Program-made: the position numbers and the translations under genes
NCBI GenBank assembly: GCA_024235655.1
Contig: JACKLY010000001.1
Coordinates: 124,001-188,000 of the forward strand
From: Zoogloeaceae bacterium
GTDB taxonomy: Bacteria > Pseudomonadota > Gammaproteobacteria > Burkholderiales > Rhodocyclaceae
Reading direction: 5' to 3'
Length of the DNA: 64,000 bases
In this document: piece after piece, positions 1 through 8,927 of the stretch
Layout: each line of letters begins with the position of its first letter
Position numbering within the stretch: the stretch's first letter is position 1
Notes under the pieces: model-generated
Databases searched by the model: none
Told to the model about the DNA's origin: nothing
What the model saw: only the letters and a program-made list of their open reading frames with translations

Positions 1-575
1 CCGAGATCAGCCGTGAGCTGATTCAGTCCGGTGTGCCGGTGTACGCCTTCAACCAGCGCAGCGTCGAGGATATTCTTGGCATGATCGCTACCGTCGGCCG
101 CCTGGTCGGTGCAGAGGAAAAAGCGCTGGCCATGGTCGCCGAACTGGAGGGCATCATCGACGGCGTGCGTGCCGAGGCGGCGCGGCTGTCGCGCCGGCCG
201 AAGGTGTATTTCGAGGAGTGGGACGATCCTCAGATATCCGGCATTCGCTGGGCTTCCGAGATGATCGGCATTGCCGGCGGCGAGGATGTGTTCGCTGACC
301 GTGCGCAATGTCAGTCCGCGAAAGAGCGCATCCTTGCCGATCCACTGGAAGTCGTGCGCCGCGCCCCGGACATCATCATCGGCTCCTGGTGCGGCAAGCA
401 CTTCCGCCCTGAACGCGTCGCCGCCCGCGAAGGCTGGTCGGCCGTACCGGCGGTGGCCGGCGGCGCGATCCACGAGCTGAAATCAGCGATCATCCTCAAC
501 CCCGGCCCGGTAGCGATCCGCGAAGGGCTGCCGGCGATGCTGGCGCTGTTTCAGGCGTGGGCACAGACCTCCTGA
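1..575 (+). CDS. Corrinoid/metal ABC transporter substrate-binding protein (BtuF-like), 5' end missing
   Basis: The reading frame is already open at base 3 and ends with TGA at 573-575, so about 190 C-terminal residues are visible and the start lies outside the window. A GTG at 33 is in frame, but the sequence before it (ELIQSGVPVYAFNQRS) is normal family sequence, so it is not the start. The pattern of an isoleucine/valine-rich strand, then VEDILGMI, a long helix and an EWDDP segment before a conserved GG loop matches the two-lobed helical-backbone receptors (BtuF/FhuD class), which bind cobalamin, haem or iron chelates in the periplasm and deliver them to an ABC permease. No transporter gene is visible. 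The substrate cannot be told from this part; cobalamin is the likeliest guess. Confidence 0.7.
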   Translation, partial: EISRELIQSGVPVYAFNQRSVEDILGMIATVGRLVGAEEKALAMVAELEGIIDGVRAEAARLSRRPKVYFEEWDDPQISGIRWASEMIGIAGGEDVFADRAQCQSAKERILADPLEVVRRAPDIIIGSWCGKHFRPERVAAREGWSAVPAVAGGAIHELKSAIILNPGPVAIREGLPAMLALFQAWAQTS

Positions 576-617
576 CGGAACTTCCCGGTCGGCACCCACG
601 GCTTCTGCGATAAGGCT

Positions 618-1841
618 TCAGGACTTCTTTTTTGCCGCCAGTGCGTGATGTGCGGAATAGGCGCCATGGGCTGCGGCCTCGGCCGCACCGGCATCATGCT
701 TGTAGCCCATTTCGCCGAGGACGGCAGACAGCGCCGAAAGCAGCAGCAACACGTTTTCCTGCCGGCTGGAGTAGCCCATCAGGCCGAAACGCCAGATCTT
801 GCCGGCGAGCGGGCCGAGGCCGGCGCCAATTTCGATGTTGTAATCGTTGAGCAGGGTCTTGCGCACCGTCAGGTCGTCGATGCCCTCCGGGATGTGTACC
901 GAATTGAGCTGCGGCAGGCGCGCCGATGCCTTGACCAGATACTGAAGCCCCATCGCTTCCAGACCTGACTTGAGCGCCTCGTGGTTGCGCTGGTGACGCG
1001 CCCAGGCATTTTCCAGCCCTTCTTCCTGCAAGAGCAGCAAGGATTCGTGCAGCGCATAGAGGCTGTTGCCCGGCGCCGTATGGTGGTAGGTACGCGATGT
1101 TTCGCCCCAGTAGGCAAGCACCAGATTCAGATCCATGAACCAGCTCTGCACCTTGCCCTTGCTGCGCGCCTTCACCTTGGCAATGGCACGTTCGGAAAAG
1201 CTGACGGGCGACAGGCCCGGGGTGCAGGACAGGCACTTCTGGCTGCCGGAATAGACGGCATCGGCCTGCCAGGCATCAACCTGCACCGGCGTACCGCCGA
1301 GCGAAGTCACACAATCGACAATGGTCAGCGCGCCATGCTTGCGCGCCAGATCACACAGCGCCTGTGCATCGGACTGCGCACCGGTCGAGGTTTCAGCGTG
1401 CACGAAGGCGACGATCTTGGTGTCCGGGTTGGCTTTGAGCAGGGCTTCGAGCTTCTCCGGATCAACCGGTTCGCCCCAGGTTTCGTCAAGCACCACCGGT
1501 ACACCGCCACAACGCTCGACGTTCTCCAGCATGCGCCCGCCAAAGACCCCGTTGCGGCAGACGATGACCTTGTCCCCCGGTTCGACCAGATTGACGAAGC
1601 AGGCTTCCATGCCCACCGAGCCGGGCCCGGACATCGGGAAGGTCAGCGGGTTCGTCGTCTGGTAGGCATAGCGCATCAGTTCCTTCAGCTCTTCCATCAT
1701 GGTCACGAAGGCCGGATCGAGATAGCCGATCACCGGTTGCGCCAGGGTGGCAATCACGCGCGGGTTCATGTCGGAAGGGCCGGGACCAAGCAGGGTGCGG
1801 CGCGGCGGGTGGAAAGAGGTAATGCGTTTGGCTTGAGTCAT
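618..1841 (-). CDS. Class V aminotransferase, serine/alanine--glyoxylate type
   Basis: 407-residue PLP enzyme of the serine-glyoxylate/alanine-glyoxylate aminotransferase family, which moves an amino group from serine or alanine to glyoxylate in C2 and glycine metabolism. Family hallmarks are LLGPGPSDMNPRV near the N-terminus, the FVHAETSTG segment, IVDCVTSLGG with the cofactor-pairing Asp, and SGSQKCLS, where Lys202 is the expected Schiff-base lysine. The frame is open 34 codons further upstream, but that part is Cys/Arg-rich and unlike the family, so I start at the ATG at 1841. The gene is divergent from the diguanylate cyclase across a 90-base gap that must hold both promoters. Substrate choice (serine, alanine or a sulfonated analogue) is not certain. 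Confidence 0.85.
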   Translation of the reverse strand: MTQAKRITSFHPPRRTLLGPGPSDMNPRVIATLAQPVIGYLDPAFVTMMEELKELMRYAYQTTNPLTFPMSGPGSVGMEACFVNLVEPGDKVIVCRNGVFGGRMLENVERCGGVPVVLDETWGEPVDPEKLEALLKANPDTKIVAFVHAETSTGAQSDAQALCDLARKHGALTIVDCVTSLGGTPVQVDAWQADAVYSGSQKCLSCTPGLSPVSFSERAIAKVKARSKGKVQSWFMDLNLVLAYWGETSRTYHHTAPGNSLYALHESLLLLQEEGLENAWARHQRNHEALKSGLEAMGLQYLVKASARLPQLNSVHIPEGIDDLTVRKTLLNDYNIEIGAGLGPLAGKIWRFGLMGYSSRQENVLLLLSALSAVLGEMGYKHDAGAAEAAAHGAYSAHHALAAKKKS

Positions 1842-1931
1842 GGTCGCAGGATCGAGAATGAATTGACCGCACAGTTTAGTGCCGATCCGCCTCCTTGCGC
1901 CACCTGCCCACCGACACGGACACGGAGTAAA

Positions 1932-3770
1932 ATGCGTCGACACTTTCTGCCTTTAACTAGGATCCCTCTGGTGATCTTTGCCGCCGCTACTGATGTCATT
2001 GAAAGAAACGCCGACCTCAGCGCACTGATCGAAGTGCTGCCGCAGGCTGTTTTTGTCAAGGATGGGGCTGGCTACTGGCGACAACTGAATCGCGCCGCAC
2101 TCACGCTGTTTGGCCTCGCCGATACGGGCTGGCAAGGCAAGACCGACCGCGAACTGGCTCGCGAACTCCCCCACTTTGCTGCAACGCTGGAAGCCTGCCA
2201 CGGCTATGACGAAGCAGCCTGGACGAAGGGGAGCCGCTTTGAATCGGAAGAAGCCATCACCAACCCGGCCACTGGCGAAACATACCTGTTTGCAGTTTCC
2301 AGAAACCCCATCTTTCACGCCGATGGCAGCCGGCACAGCATCGTTGTACTCGCTACCGACATCACGGCGGCCCGCGCTGCCGAAGCGGCTGAAAAACGCC
2401 AGAAGGATAGCCTGCGGCGGTTGAGCGAGGTTGCCGCCCACATCCGCCTGCCGCTCGATCAGCAATTTCGTGAAGCCCTGGCCGCCGGTTGCGCACAATA
2501 CGGACTGGAATTCGGCATCGTCAGCCGCATTGAGGGTGAGTGCTACACCGTGCTCTCTCACATCTCGCCCCCCGGTACGCTCAGCAATGGCCAGACTTTC
2601 CCGCTGGGCATCACATACTGCAGCATGGTGCTCGCCGAGAATGACATCGTTGCCATTCCGCGGATGCACGATTCGCCGCGCCGTGGACATCCCTGCTACC
2701 AGGCCTTCCAACTCGAGGCTTACATCGGTGCACCGATCATCGTCAATGAGGCGATCTACGGCACGGTCAACTTCAGTTCGGCCAAAGACTACGAGCGCAG
2801 TTTTGACGAGGGCGATCATGAGTTCATCGCCCTCCTCAGCCGCTGGGTCGGTGCCGCCATTGAGCGCGAACAGATGACGCAAAGTCTCGCCAGCAGCGAA
2901 CTGAAATGGCGCACCATCGTCGACAACAAACCGGACTGCGTCAAGCTGCTTGCCCGCGACGGTACCCTGCTGCAGATGAACCGGGCCGGCCTGGCACTGC
3001 TTGGTGCGGAATCGGCCGAGCAGGTCGTCGGCCAATCCGTCCTGCCTTTCATCTCGCCGGAATTCAGGGAAGCCTTTGCCGCACTGAATGATTCAGTTTT
3101 TTCCGGCGCCAGCGGCACCCTGGAGTTTTCCCTCACCAACCTGGCCGGCAAAACCCTCTGGCTGGAAACACGGGCCACCCCCTTGCGCACGCCCTCAGGG
3201 GAAATCACCGCACAATTGGCGATTACCCGCGACATCAGCCCACGCAAGGCAAACGAGGCCGCGATCTACCAACTCGCGTTCTACGATGCACTCACCGAAC
3301 TACCGAACCGCCGCCTGCTCATCGACCGGCTGAATCAGGCACTGGCGCAGTGCCGGCGCGAGGCAAAGCCGCTGGCGATTCTCTACATCGACCTCGACCA
3401 TTTCAAGGAAATCAACGACACCCGCGGCCATGAAATAGGCGACCGCCTGCTCTGCGAAGTATCAGCACGACTGCAGGACAGCATCCGTGCCAGCGACACC
3501 GTTGCCCGCCAGGGAGGCGACGAATTCATCGTTCTCGCCGAAACGGCCCTGCCCCGGGACGCTGAAATCATTGCCGGGAAAATCATCACCGCCCTGCTTT
3601 CGCCGATTGTCATTGACGGCCACGAACTGTGCATCAGTCCGAGCATCGGCATTGCCGTGCTGCCCGAGAAAGGCACCGACGACGCCATGGAATTGCTGAA
3701 GAAGGCCGATATCGCGATGTATGCCGCTAAAAGCGCTGGCCGCAATACCTACCGCTTCTACACCGAATAG
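1932..3770 (+). CDS. Diguanylate cyclase with PAS-GAF-PAS sensor part
   Basis: 612-residue soluble protein that probably makes c-di-GMP from two GTP. From the N-terminus it shows a PAS domain (about 20-145), a GAF domain (about 165-310), a second PAS (about 325-440) and a C-terminal GGDEF domain (about 450-610). The active-site motif is intact (RQGGDEFIVL), and RASD lies five residues before it, the place of the RxxD inhibitory c-di-GMP site. There is no EAL domain and no membrane segment, so the input is probably cytoplasmic. The ATG at 1932 has GGAG four bases upstream; the frame is open back to 981, but that part lies antisense inside the aminotransferase gene and is not credible coding. 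The signal sensed is unknown. Confidence 0.9.
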   Translation: MRRHFLPLTRIPLVIFAAATDVIERNADLSALIEVLPQAVFVKDGAGYWRQLNRAALTLFGLADTGWQGKTDRELARELPHFAATLEACHGYDEAAWTKGSRFESEEAITNPATGETYLFAVSRNPIFHADGSRHSIVVLATDITAARAAEAAEKRQKDSLRRLSEVAAHIRLPLDQQFREALAAGCAQYGLEFGIVSRIEGECYTVLSHISPPGTLSNGQTFPLGITYCSMVLAENDIVAIPRMHDSPRRGHPCYQAFQLEAYIGAPIIVNEAIYGTVNFSSAKDYERSFDEGDHEFIALLSRWVGAAIEREQMTQSLASSELKWRTIVDNKPDCVKLLARDGTLLQMNRAGLALLGAESAEQVVGQSVLPFISPEFREAFAALNDSVFSGASGTLEFSLTNLAGKTLWLETRATPLRTPSGEITAQLAITRDISPRKANEAAIYQLAFYDALTELPNRRLLIDRLNQALAQCRREAKPLAILYIDLDHFKEINDTRGHEIGDRLLCEVSARLQDSIRASDTVARQGGDEFIVLAETALPRDAEIIAGKIITALLSPIVIDGHELCISPSIGIAVLPEKGTDDAMELLKKADIAMYAAKSAGRNTYRFYTE

Positions 3771-3774
3771 CCTT

Positions 3775-3799
3775 ACGGGGAGATATTTCTCCTCCCCGT
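3775..3799. terminator. Hairpin between convergent genes
   Basis: A perfect 8-base stem (ACGGGGAG with CTCCCCGT) around a 9-base loop sits between the stop of the diguanylate cyclase and the stop of the EF-G-like gene and touches the latter. It lacks a strong T-run. Its place in a 28-base convergent gap makes a shared terminator likely. Confidence 0.5.
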
Positions 3800-5847
3800 T
3801 ACTCCTCGTCCTCGTGTGTCTTGTGCTGCCCCGTCAGTTGCTGCTGAACGTTGGCTGGCACCTGTGCGTAATGACTGAACGTCAGTCGATAGCTACCCTG
3901 GCCGCCCGTCAGCGATTTCAGGCGTGATTGATAGTCGGTCAACTCCGCCAGCGGCACCTGCCCGGTAATCGCCGTCATGCCGCCCTGCTGACCGGTACCG
4001 GTAATGTGACCACGCTTGCCGGACAAATCGCCGGTCAGGTCCCCGATGGCCGCTTCCGGCGAGAGGATTTCGATCTCGACCACGGGTTCAAGAATGATCG
4101 GCTGTGCATTGCGAATGGCTTCCATCGTCGCCTTGCGGCCGGCAGTAAAGAAAGCCACCTCCTTGCCATCGACCGAGTGCGTCTTGCCGTCGAACACGGT
4201 CACCCGGATGTCCTCGACCGGAAAACCGGCGATGACGCCATCGGCCAGCGCCTGCCTCACCCCCTTCTCGACCGCCGGCATGAAAGTGCCGGGAATGGCG
4301 CCGCCCTTGACGTGATCGACGAATTCGAAGCCGGCACCGCGGGCCAGCGGCTCGATCTTCAGCGCGACTTCGCCGAACTGACCGGCGCCGCCACTCTGCT
4401 TTTTATGGCGGTAAGTCGTTTCGGCATGGCCGGTGATCGTTTCGCGATAGGGAATGCGTGGCGGCCGGGTCTCCAGTTCCAGCTTGTACTGCTGCACCAT
4501 CCTGGCCAGTTTGGCCTTGAGGTGCATGTCACCCAGGCCACGCACCACGGTTTCGTTGCTCGTCGGGTGGCGCTCGATATGGAAAGTCGGGTCTTCCATG
4601 GCCAGCTTGCCGAGGATATCGAAGAGCCGCTGTTCGTCGCCCTTCTTCTTCGTCTCGACCGCCAGACCAGCCATTGGCTGCGGGAAAACGAGCGGCTTGA
4701 GGTGAATGTGATCCTCGTCGTGCGAATCGTGCAAGACGCTGTCGAAAACCACCTCTTCAACCTTGGCCACAGCACCGATCTCCCCCGGCAGCAGCGCGTT
4801 CACCTCGACAGTCTCCGCCCCCTGAATGCGATAGAGGTGTGCAACCTTGAACGGCTTTTTTCCATCTCCGACGAATAGCTGCTGTTCCTTTCGCACGGTT
4901 CCCTGATGCACGCGGAACACACCGATCTTGCCCATGAAAGGGTCAACAACAACCTTGAACACATGCGCCAGCACATGTTTTTCCGGGTCTGGCTCGGCAT
5001 GGAACGATTCCACCGCACTGCCCGGCTGGCCACGCCAGAACGGGGGCGGGTTACCTTCGGCAGGATTGGGCGCCAGCTTGACCAGGACATCGAGCAACTC
5101 GGGGATGCCGACGCCGCTTTTCGCCGAAACGAACAGGATGGGAATCAGATGCCCTTCACGCAGGGCTTTCTCGAAGGGGGCATGCAAGGCCTCGGGACTG
5201 GGGTCCACCCCGTCTTCGAGATAGCGGGCGAGGAGATCCTCATCCTCTTCAACCACCTGATCGATCAGGGCGCGATGGGCCGCGGCAACGGATGCAAAAT
5301 CGGAATCGCCGCCATCATGGCCAAGCACCTCGACCACATCACGCCGGTCATGAGCCGGCAGGTCGAGCAACATGCATTGCTTGCCGAAGCGTTCGCGGAT
5401 TTCGCCGATAAGTTTCGGCAGGTCAAGATTATCGCAGTCGATCTTGTTGATGACGATCATCCGGCACAGGCCGCGTTCGGCCGACCATTGCATCATGCGT
5501 TCGGTACTCAGTTCGATGCCGGTCTGGGCATTGATGACCACCAGCGCCGTATCGACAGCCGCCAGCGCGCTGATCGCCTGGCCGGCAAAATCCGGGTAGC
5601 CGGGAGTGTCGGCCAGATAGACGCGCACGCCCTGGTGTTCGAAGCTGGCCAGCGCGGTGTTGAGCGAATGCCCAAGTTCCTTTTCCAGCGGGTCGGAATC
5701 GCAGACGGTGCTGCCTTTTTCGACGCTTCCCTTGCTGCTGATGGCGCCAGCGGCAGCCAACAGCGTTTCGGCCAGGCTGGTCTTGCCGGCGGCGCCATGG
5801 CCAAGAAAAGCGACAGAACGGATTCTGGTGGGCACCGGGCTGGTCAT
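3799..5847 (-). CDS. Elongation factor G-like translational GTPase (EF-G paralogue)
   Basis: 682 residues with the whole EF-G layout: G domain, domain II, and domains III-V. The P-loop is GHGAAGKTS instead of the AHIDAGKTT usual in housekeeping EF-G, the G3 motif is DTPGYPDF instead of DTPGHVDF, and G4 NKID is present. These departures place it in the EF-G-like (FusA2/EF-G-II) branch, found as a second copy in many proteobacteria and not beside the ribosomal protein operon. Its precise job (alternative translocation, recycling or stress translation) is unknown. The ATG at 5847 follows GGGAG; the open frame reaches 5949, but those extra residues are unlike the family. It stands alone, divergent from a diguanylate cyclase. 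Confidence 0.85.
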   Translation of the reverse strand: MTSPVPTRIRSVAFLGHGAAGKTSLAETLLAAAGAISSKGSVEKGSTVCDSDPLEKELGHSLNTALASFEHQGVRVYLADTPGYPDFAGQAISALAAVDTALVVINAQTGIELSTERMMQWSAERGLCRMIVINKIDCDNLDLPKLIGEIRERFGKQCMLLDLPAHDRRDVVEVLGHDGGDSDFASVAAAHRALIDQVVEEDEDLLARYLEDGVDPSPEALHAPFEKALREGHLIPILFVSAKSGVGIPELLDVLVKLAPNPAEGNPPPFWRGQPGSAVESFHAEPDPEKHVLAHVFKVVVDPFMGKIGVFRVHQGTVRKEQQLFVGDGKKPFKVAHLYRIQGAETVEVNALLPGEIGAVAKVEEVVFDSVLHDSHDEDHIHLKPLVFPQPMAGLAVETKKKGDEQRLFDILGKLAMEDPTFHIERHPTSNETVVRGLGDMHLKAKLARMVQQYKLELETRPPRIPYRETITGHAETTYRHKKQSGGAGQFGEVALKIEPLARGAGFEFVDHVKGGAIPGTFMPAVEKGVRQALADGVIAGFPVEDIRVTVFDGKTHSVDGKEVAFFTAGRKATMEAIRNAQPIILEPVVEIEILSPEAAIGDLTGDLSGKRGHITGTGQQGGMTAITGQVPLAELTDYQSRLKSLTGGQGSYRLTFSHYAQVPANVQQQLTGQHKTHEDEE

Positions 5848-5990
5848 ATTGCACTCCCTGAGTAATGACGGGAATAATTCTACGCCCCGGCATTGATGCT
5901 TTAAACATTTGCCATCGCCCCGATTGCTGAATTGCCCCACAGCAATCAACCAAGGGATAATGCCGCCCTTGCGCTCTTACCGGATGTCCC

Positions 5991-8210
5991 ATGTCATCGA
6001 GACAAAACACTTGGCGCCAGATCACCCGCGTCGGCATCATTATTGTCATCACTGCCTGGGCAATCGCCTTCTGGCAACGCCATGAAGTAGAACAAAAACT
6101 CTACGCAGATACCGGTCTCCGCATGCAAGCCATGGCCGAGACCTACGCCTCGCATGCCGGGCTGTCGATGGCCATTGCCGACGAAAGCCTGAAACGCTTG
6201 CAGGACATCCTGCAGCACGACGGTGAAGAGGCCTTCGGCCTGGCTGCTCGCTTCATGTCGCGCACAGACACCCTGGGTGGGGCCATCAACCGGGTAGCGC
6301 TCACGGACGCGCATGGCCGCACCCGGCATGCGTATCAGGACGGCATGATGGTAGCCTCGGCCGATGTCAGCGGACGTGATTACTTCAAAGCTTTTCGCGA
6401 CGATCCCAGCGACCGGATTGTGGTCACCGAGCCCATCCTTGGCAAAGCCTCCGGCAAATGGATCGTTCTTTTCGTACGGCCCATACGTTCAGACGGAAAG
6501 TTTGCCGGAGTGATCTTTGTCGGCATCGGCGTCGAGAAACTCTCTCAACTACTCAGCATCCCCAAGGAAAAGGGCTTGCTGATCACCTTGCTGTCGCCGG
6601 GCAACCATGTCGTGGCGCGTTCGGTTGCCGGCGAACAGATGATCGGTCGCGAACTGCAACTCCCTCCGGATACGGCCGATGGCACTACCTTTGACATGCT
6701 CAACCCACTCGATGGCGTCACCCGACGGGTGGCGGTCAGCAGGGTGCCTGACTGGGGCATGCACGTCATCGCCGGCATGGACGATGCCGTAATACGGAAT
6801 GAGGTTAACGAACAGGCTCGCATGACCTTGCTGCCGCCGCTGCTTCTTTCACTTCTGCTGCTGCCGGCAGCCTTTGTCATCCGCCGGGCCTTCCACCACC
6901 AGAAAAAGGCCGAACATGAGCGAAATCTTGAAGCCGCACGCTCACAAACGGTGCTGGAAGGCATGTCCGAAGGCGTCCTGCTCGTTGACGCACAGGGCCG
7001 TATCATTTTCTCCAATGAAGCTGCCACACGCTGGATCCCTGGCCAGCATGGTGCCTCTTTTACAGAAGCTATCGCCACCTCCGGCCTCGCACTGACAACC
7101 GAAGATGGTAATCCTTATGCTGTTGAAGATCCTTTGCGCCATGTATGCCTTGAATCCGGGCAGGATCTCGACGATATCTGGCTGGTAGAAACCGACCCAC
7201 AAAAACAGATGCAATGGCTGGCCATGCGTGCACGCCCGCTGTCGTCGGCGGAGGGAACGATCAGCGGCGCGATCGTTACGCTGGACAACAGAACCGATGA
7301 GCATGAGCGGATTGCCGACGCAGAAATGTCGCGCACCATCCTTGCGCGGATGAATGACGCAGTTCTGATTACCGATGCCCGCGCCGACATCCTGATGGTC
7401 AATCGTGCCTATGTCGACCTATCCGGCTATTCAGAAACGGAATTGATCGGCAAACCTGCCAGCATCGTTCGTTCGGAAAGGCACGATGACGCATTCTGGG
7501 CGGCCGTTTGGCAGTCGCTGACCCAGCAGAAAAAATGGTCGGGCACCGTCTGGAACCAGCGCAAGGATGGCCGGGAATACTGCGTCTGGCACATCATCAC
7601 GGCCGTGCAGGATCAGCGTGGGCGTGTCGTTCGCTACGTCGCCGTCAGCCGGGATATCACCGAACAGCAGGAAAACGAAGCCGAACTCTGGCAACGTGCC
7701 AACTCCGACCCGCTCACCGGCCTGGCCAATCGCTGCTGCTTCAATGACCGGCTCACCCAATCGCTGGAGGCGAGTGCGCGGCACCAGCAGACTTTCGCCG
7801 TGCTCTATCTCGATCTGGATCGGTTCAAGCCCGTCAATGACGCACTTGGTCACGCCGCGGGTGATGAGGTATTGCGCCAGGTCGCACGACGACTGCAGGC
7901 CAGCCTGCGCAGTGAAGATACGCTGGCGCGCATTGGCGGCGATGAATTTGCCCTGCTCATGCCGCGCATTGCCTTGGCACAGGATGCTGTCGTTGTCGCC
8001 ACAAAGATACTGGCAGCAATCAATACCCCCTTGGAACTTTTTGCCGGCACAGTAAATGTCGGCGTCAGCATCGGTATCGCCGTCTGCCCGGCGCATGGCA
8101 ATACCGCTACAAGCTTGCTGGCGGCCGCCGACAGCGCACTGTACGTGGCCAAATCCGAGGGGAGAAATACCTGGCGAATGGCACCCGACCTGCCCGCACA
8201 GGAACCCTGA
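5991..8210 (+). CDS. Membrane-anchored diguanylate cyclase (Cache-PAS-GGDEF)
   Basis: 739 residues. An N-terminal membrane segment (about 13-30) and a second one (LLPPLLLSLLLL, about 280-298) flank a periplasmic part that resembles the Cache-type sensors of histidine kinases and cyclases. Two PAS-like regions follow (about 315-430 and 440-560; the second has the typical ILMVNRAYVDLSGYS), then a GGDEF domain with intact RIGGDEFALLM and an RxxD inhibitory site (RSED) five residues before it. It should turn a periplasmic small-molecule signal into c-di-GMP. There is no EAL domain. It is monocistronic, with about 110 bases before ribE. The ligand is unknown. Confidence 0.88.
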   Translation: MSSRQNTWRQITRVGIIIVITAWAIAFWQRHEVEQKLYADTGLRMQAMAETYASHAGLSMAIADESLKRLQDILQHDGEEAFGLAARFMSRTDTLGGAINRVALTDAHGRTRHAYQDGMMVASADVSGRDYFKAFRDDPSDRIVVTEPILGKASGKWIVLFVRPIRSDGKFAGVIFVGIGVEKLSQLLSIPKEKGLLITLLSPGNHVVARSVAGEQMIGRELQLPPDTADGTTFDMLNPLDGVTRRVAVSRVPDWGMHVIAGMDDAVIRNEVNEQARMTLLPPLLLSLLLLPAAFVIRRAFHHQKKAEHERNLEAARSQTVLEGMSEGVLLVDAQGRIIFSNEAATRWIPGQHGASFTEAIATSGLALTTEDGNPYAVEDPLRHVCLESGQDLDDIWLVETDPQKQMQWLAMRARPLSSAEGTISGAIVTLDNRTDEHERIADAEMSRTILARMNDAVLITDARADILMVNRAYVDLSGYSETELIGKPASIVRSERHDDAFWAAVWQSLTQQKKWSGTVWNQRKDGREYCVWHIITAVQDQRGRVVRYVAVSRDITEQQENEAELWQRANSDPLTGLANRCCFNDRLTQSLEASARHQQTFAVLYLDLDRFKPVNDALGHAAGDEVLRQVARRLQASLRSEDTLARIGGDEFALLMPRIALAQDAVVVATKILAAINTPLELFAGTVNVGVSIGIAVCPAHGNTATSLLAAADSALYVAKSEGRNTWRMAPDLPAQEP

Positions 8211-8237
8211 ACCGGGACGCAGCAGGCAAGCGGCGAA

Positions 8238-8278
8238 ACCGGGTGCCAGCCACAGGGAAAAGGCTGCCGGCTCCCGGT
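8238..8278 (+). terminator. GC-rich stem-loop between the cyclase gene and ribE
   Basis: ACCGGG at 8238-8243 pairs with CCCGGT at 8273-8278, with a possible inner AGCC/GGCT helix. There is no T-run. It could be a weak terminator for the cyclase gene or a structured leader for ribE. I do not see the conserved core of an FMN riboswitch. Confidence 0.3.
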
Positions 8279-8321
8279 GCCATGCTACAATCTCGCCCCC
8301 AATCCCTTGATCTTTAAACCA

Positions 8322-8921
8322 ATGTTCTCCGGCATCGTGGCCGCCATCGGCCGCATCACACAACTTTCCGCCCGGGCGGATGAAAACAACACCGTCCGCC
8401 TGACCGTCGACGCCGGCAAACTCGGCCTCGAGGATGTCGCACTCGGCGATTCGATCGCCTGCAATGGCGTCTGCCTGACGGTGGTCGAGATCGAAGGCAA
8501 TCACTTCCGCGTCGATGTTTCTCCGGAGACCCTGTCCTGTACCGTCGGCCTTGCCGAACCCGGCGAGATCAACATGGAGAAGGCGCTGCGCCTGTCCGAC
8601 CGCCTTGGCGGCCACCTCGTTTCCGGCCACGTCGATGGCGTGGGCGAGGTACTGCGTTTCGACGCCATCGGCGACAATCGCCTGCTCGAAATCCGTGCGC
8701 CGAAGGCGCTGGCCAAGTACATTGCGAAGAAGGGCTCCGTCACCGTCAATGGCACCAGCCTGACCACCAACGACGTGCGCGGCACCGACTTCACCATCAA
8801 CCTGATTCCGCACACCCTGCAGAACACGACGCTTCACCAGATTCAGCCGGGCAGCAAGGTCAACCTCGAAGTTGACCTGATTGCCCGCTACTGCGAACGT
8901 CTGCTCAACCCCGAGAGCTGA
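8322..8921 (+). CDS. ribE: Riboflavin synthase, alpha chain
   Basis: 199 residues, the usual length. The enzyme dismutates two molecules of 6,7-dimethyl-8-ribityllumazine into riboflavin and the pyrimidinedione that lumazine synthase uses again. It starts with the family signature MFSGIVAAIG, and the two lumazine-binding halves repeat each other: IACNGVCLTVVEI in the first and VTVNGTSLTTNDV in the second. The ATG at 8322 is chosen for this signature; no good ribosome binding site precedes it. The stop is 6 bases before ribB, and ribH follows, so the riboflavin genes form one unit. Some genomes call this gene ribC. Confidence 0.95.
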   Translation: MFSGIVAAIGRITQLSARADENNTVRLTVDAGKLGLEDVALGDSIACNGVCLTVVEIEGNHFRVDVSPETLSCTVGLAEPGEINMEKALRLSDRLGGHLVSGHVDGVGEVLRFDAIGDNRLLEIRAPKALAKYIAKKGSVTVNGTSLTTNDVRGTDFTINLIPHTLQNTTLHQIQPGSKVNLEVDLIARYCERLLNPES

Positions 8922-8927
8922 ACACTT

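Noticed and set aside
981..1931. N-terminal extension of the first diguanylate cyclase
   Set aside because: The extra residues mirror the aminotransferase gene on the other strand. The ATG at 1932 has a ribosome binding site and precedes the PAS domain directly.
8211..8321. FMN riboswitch before ribE
   Set aside because: I looked for the conserved AGGGGCA-like and multi-stem core and did not find it; only a simple GC-rich stem-loop is there.
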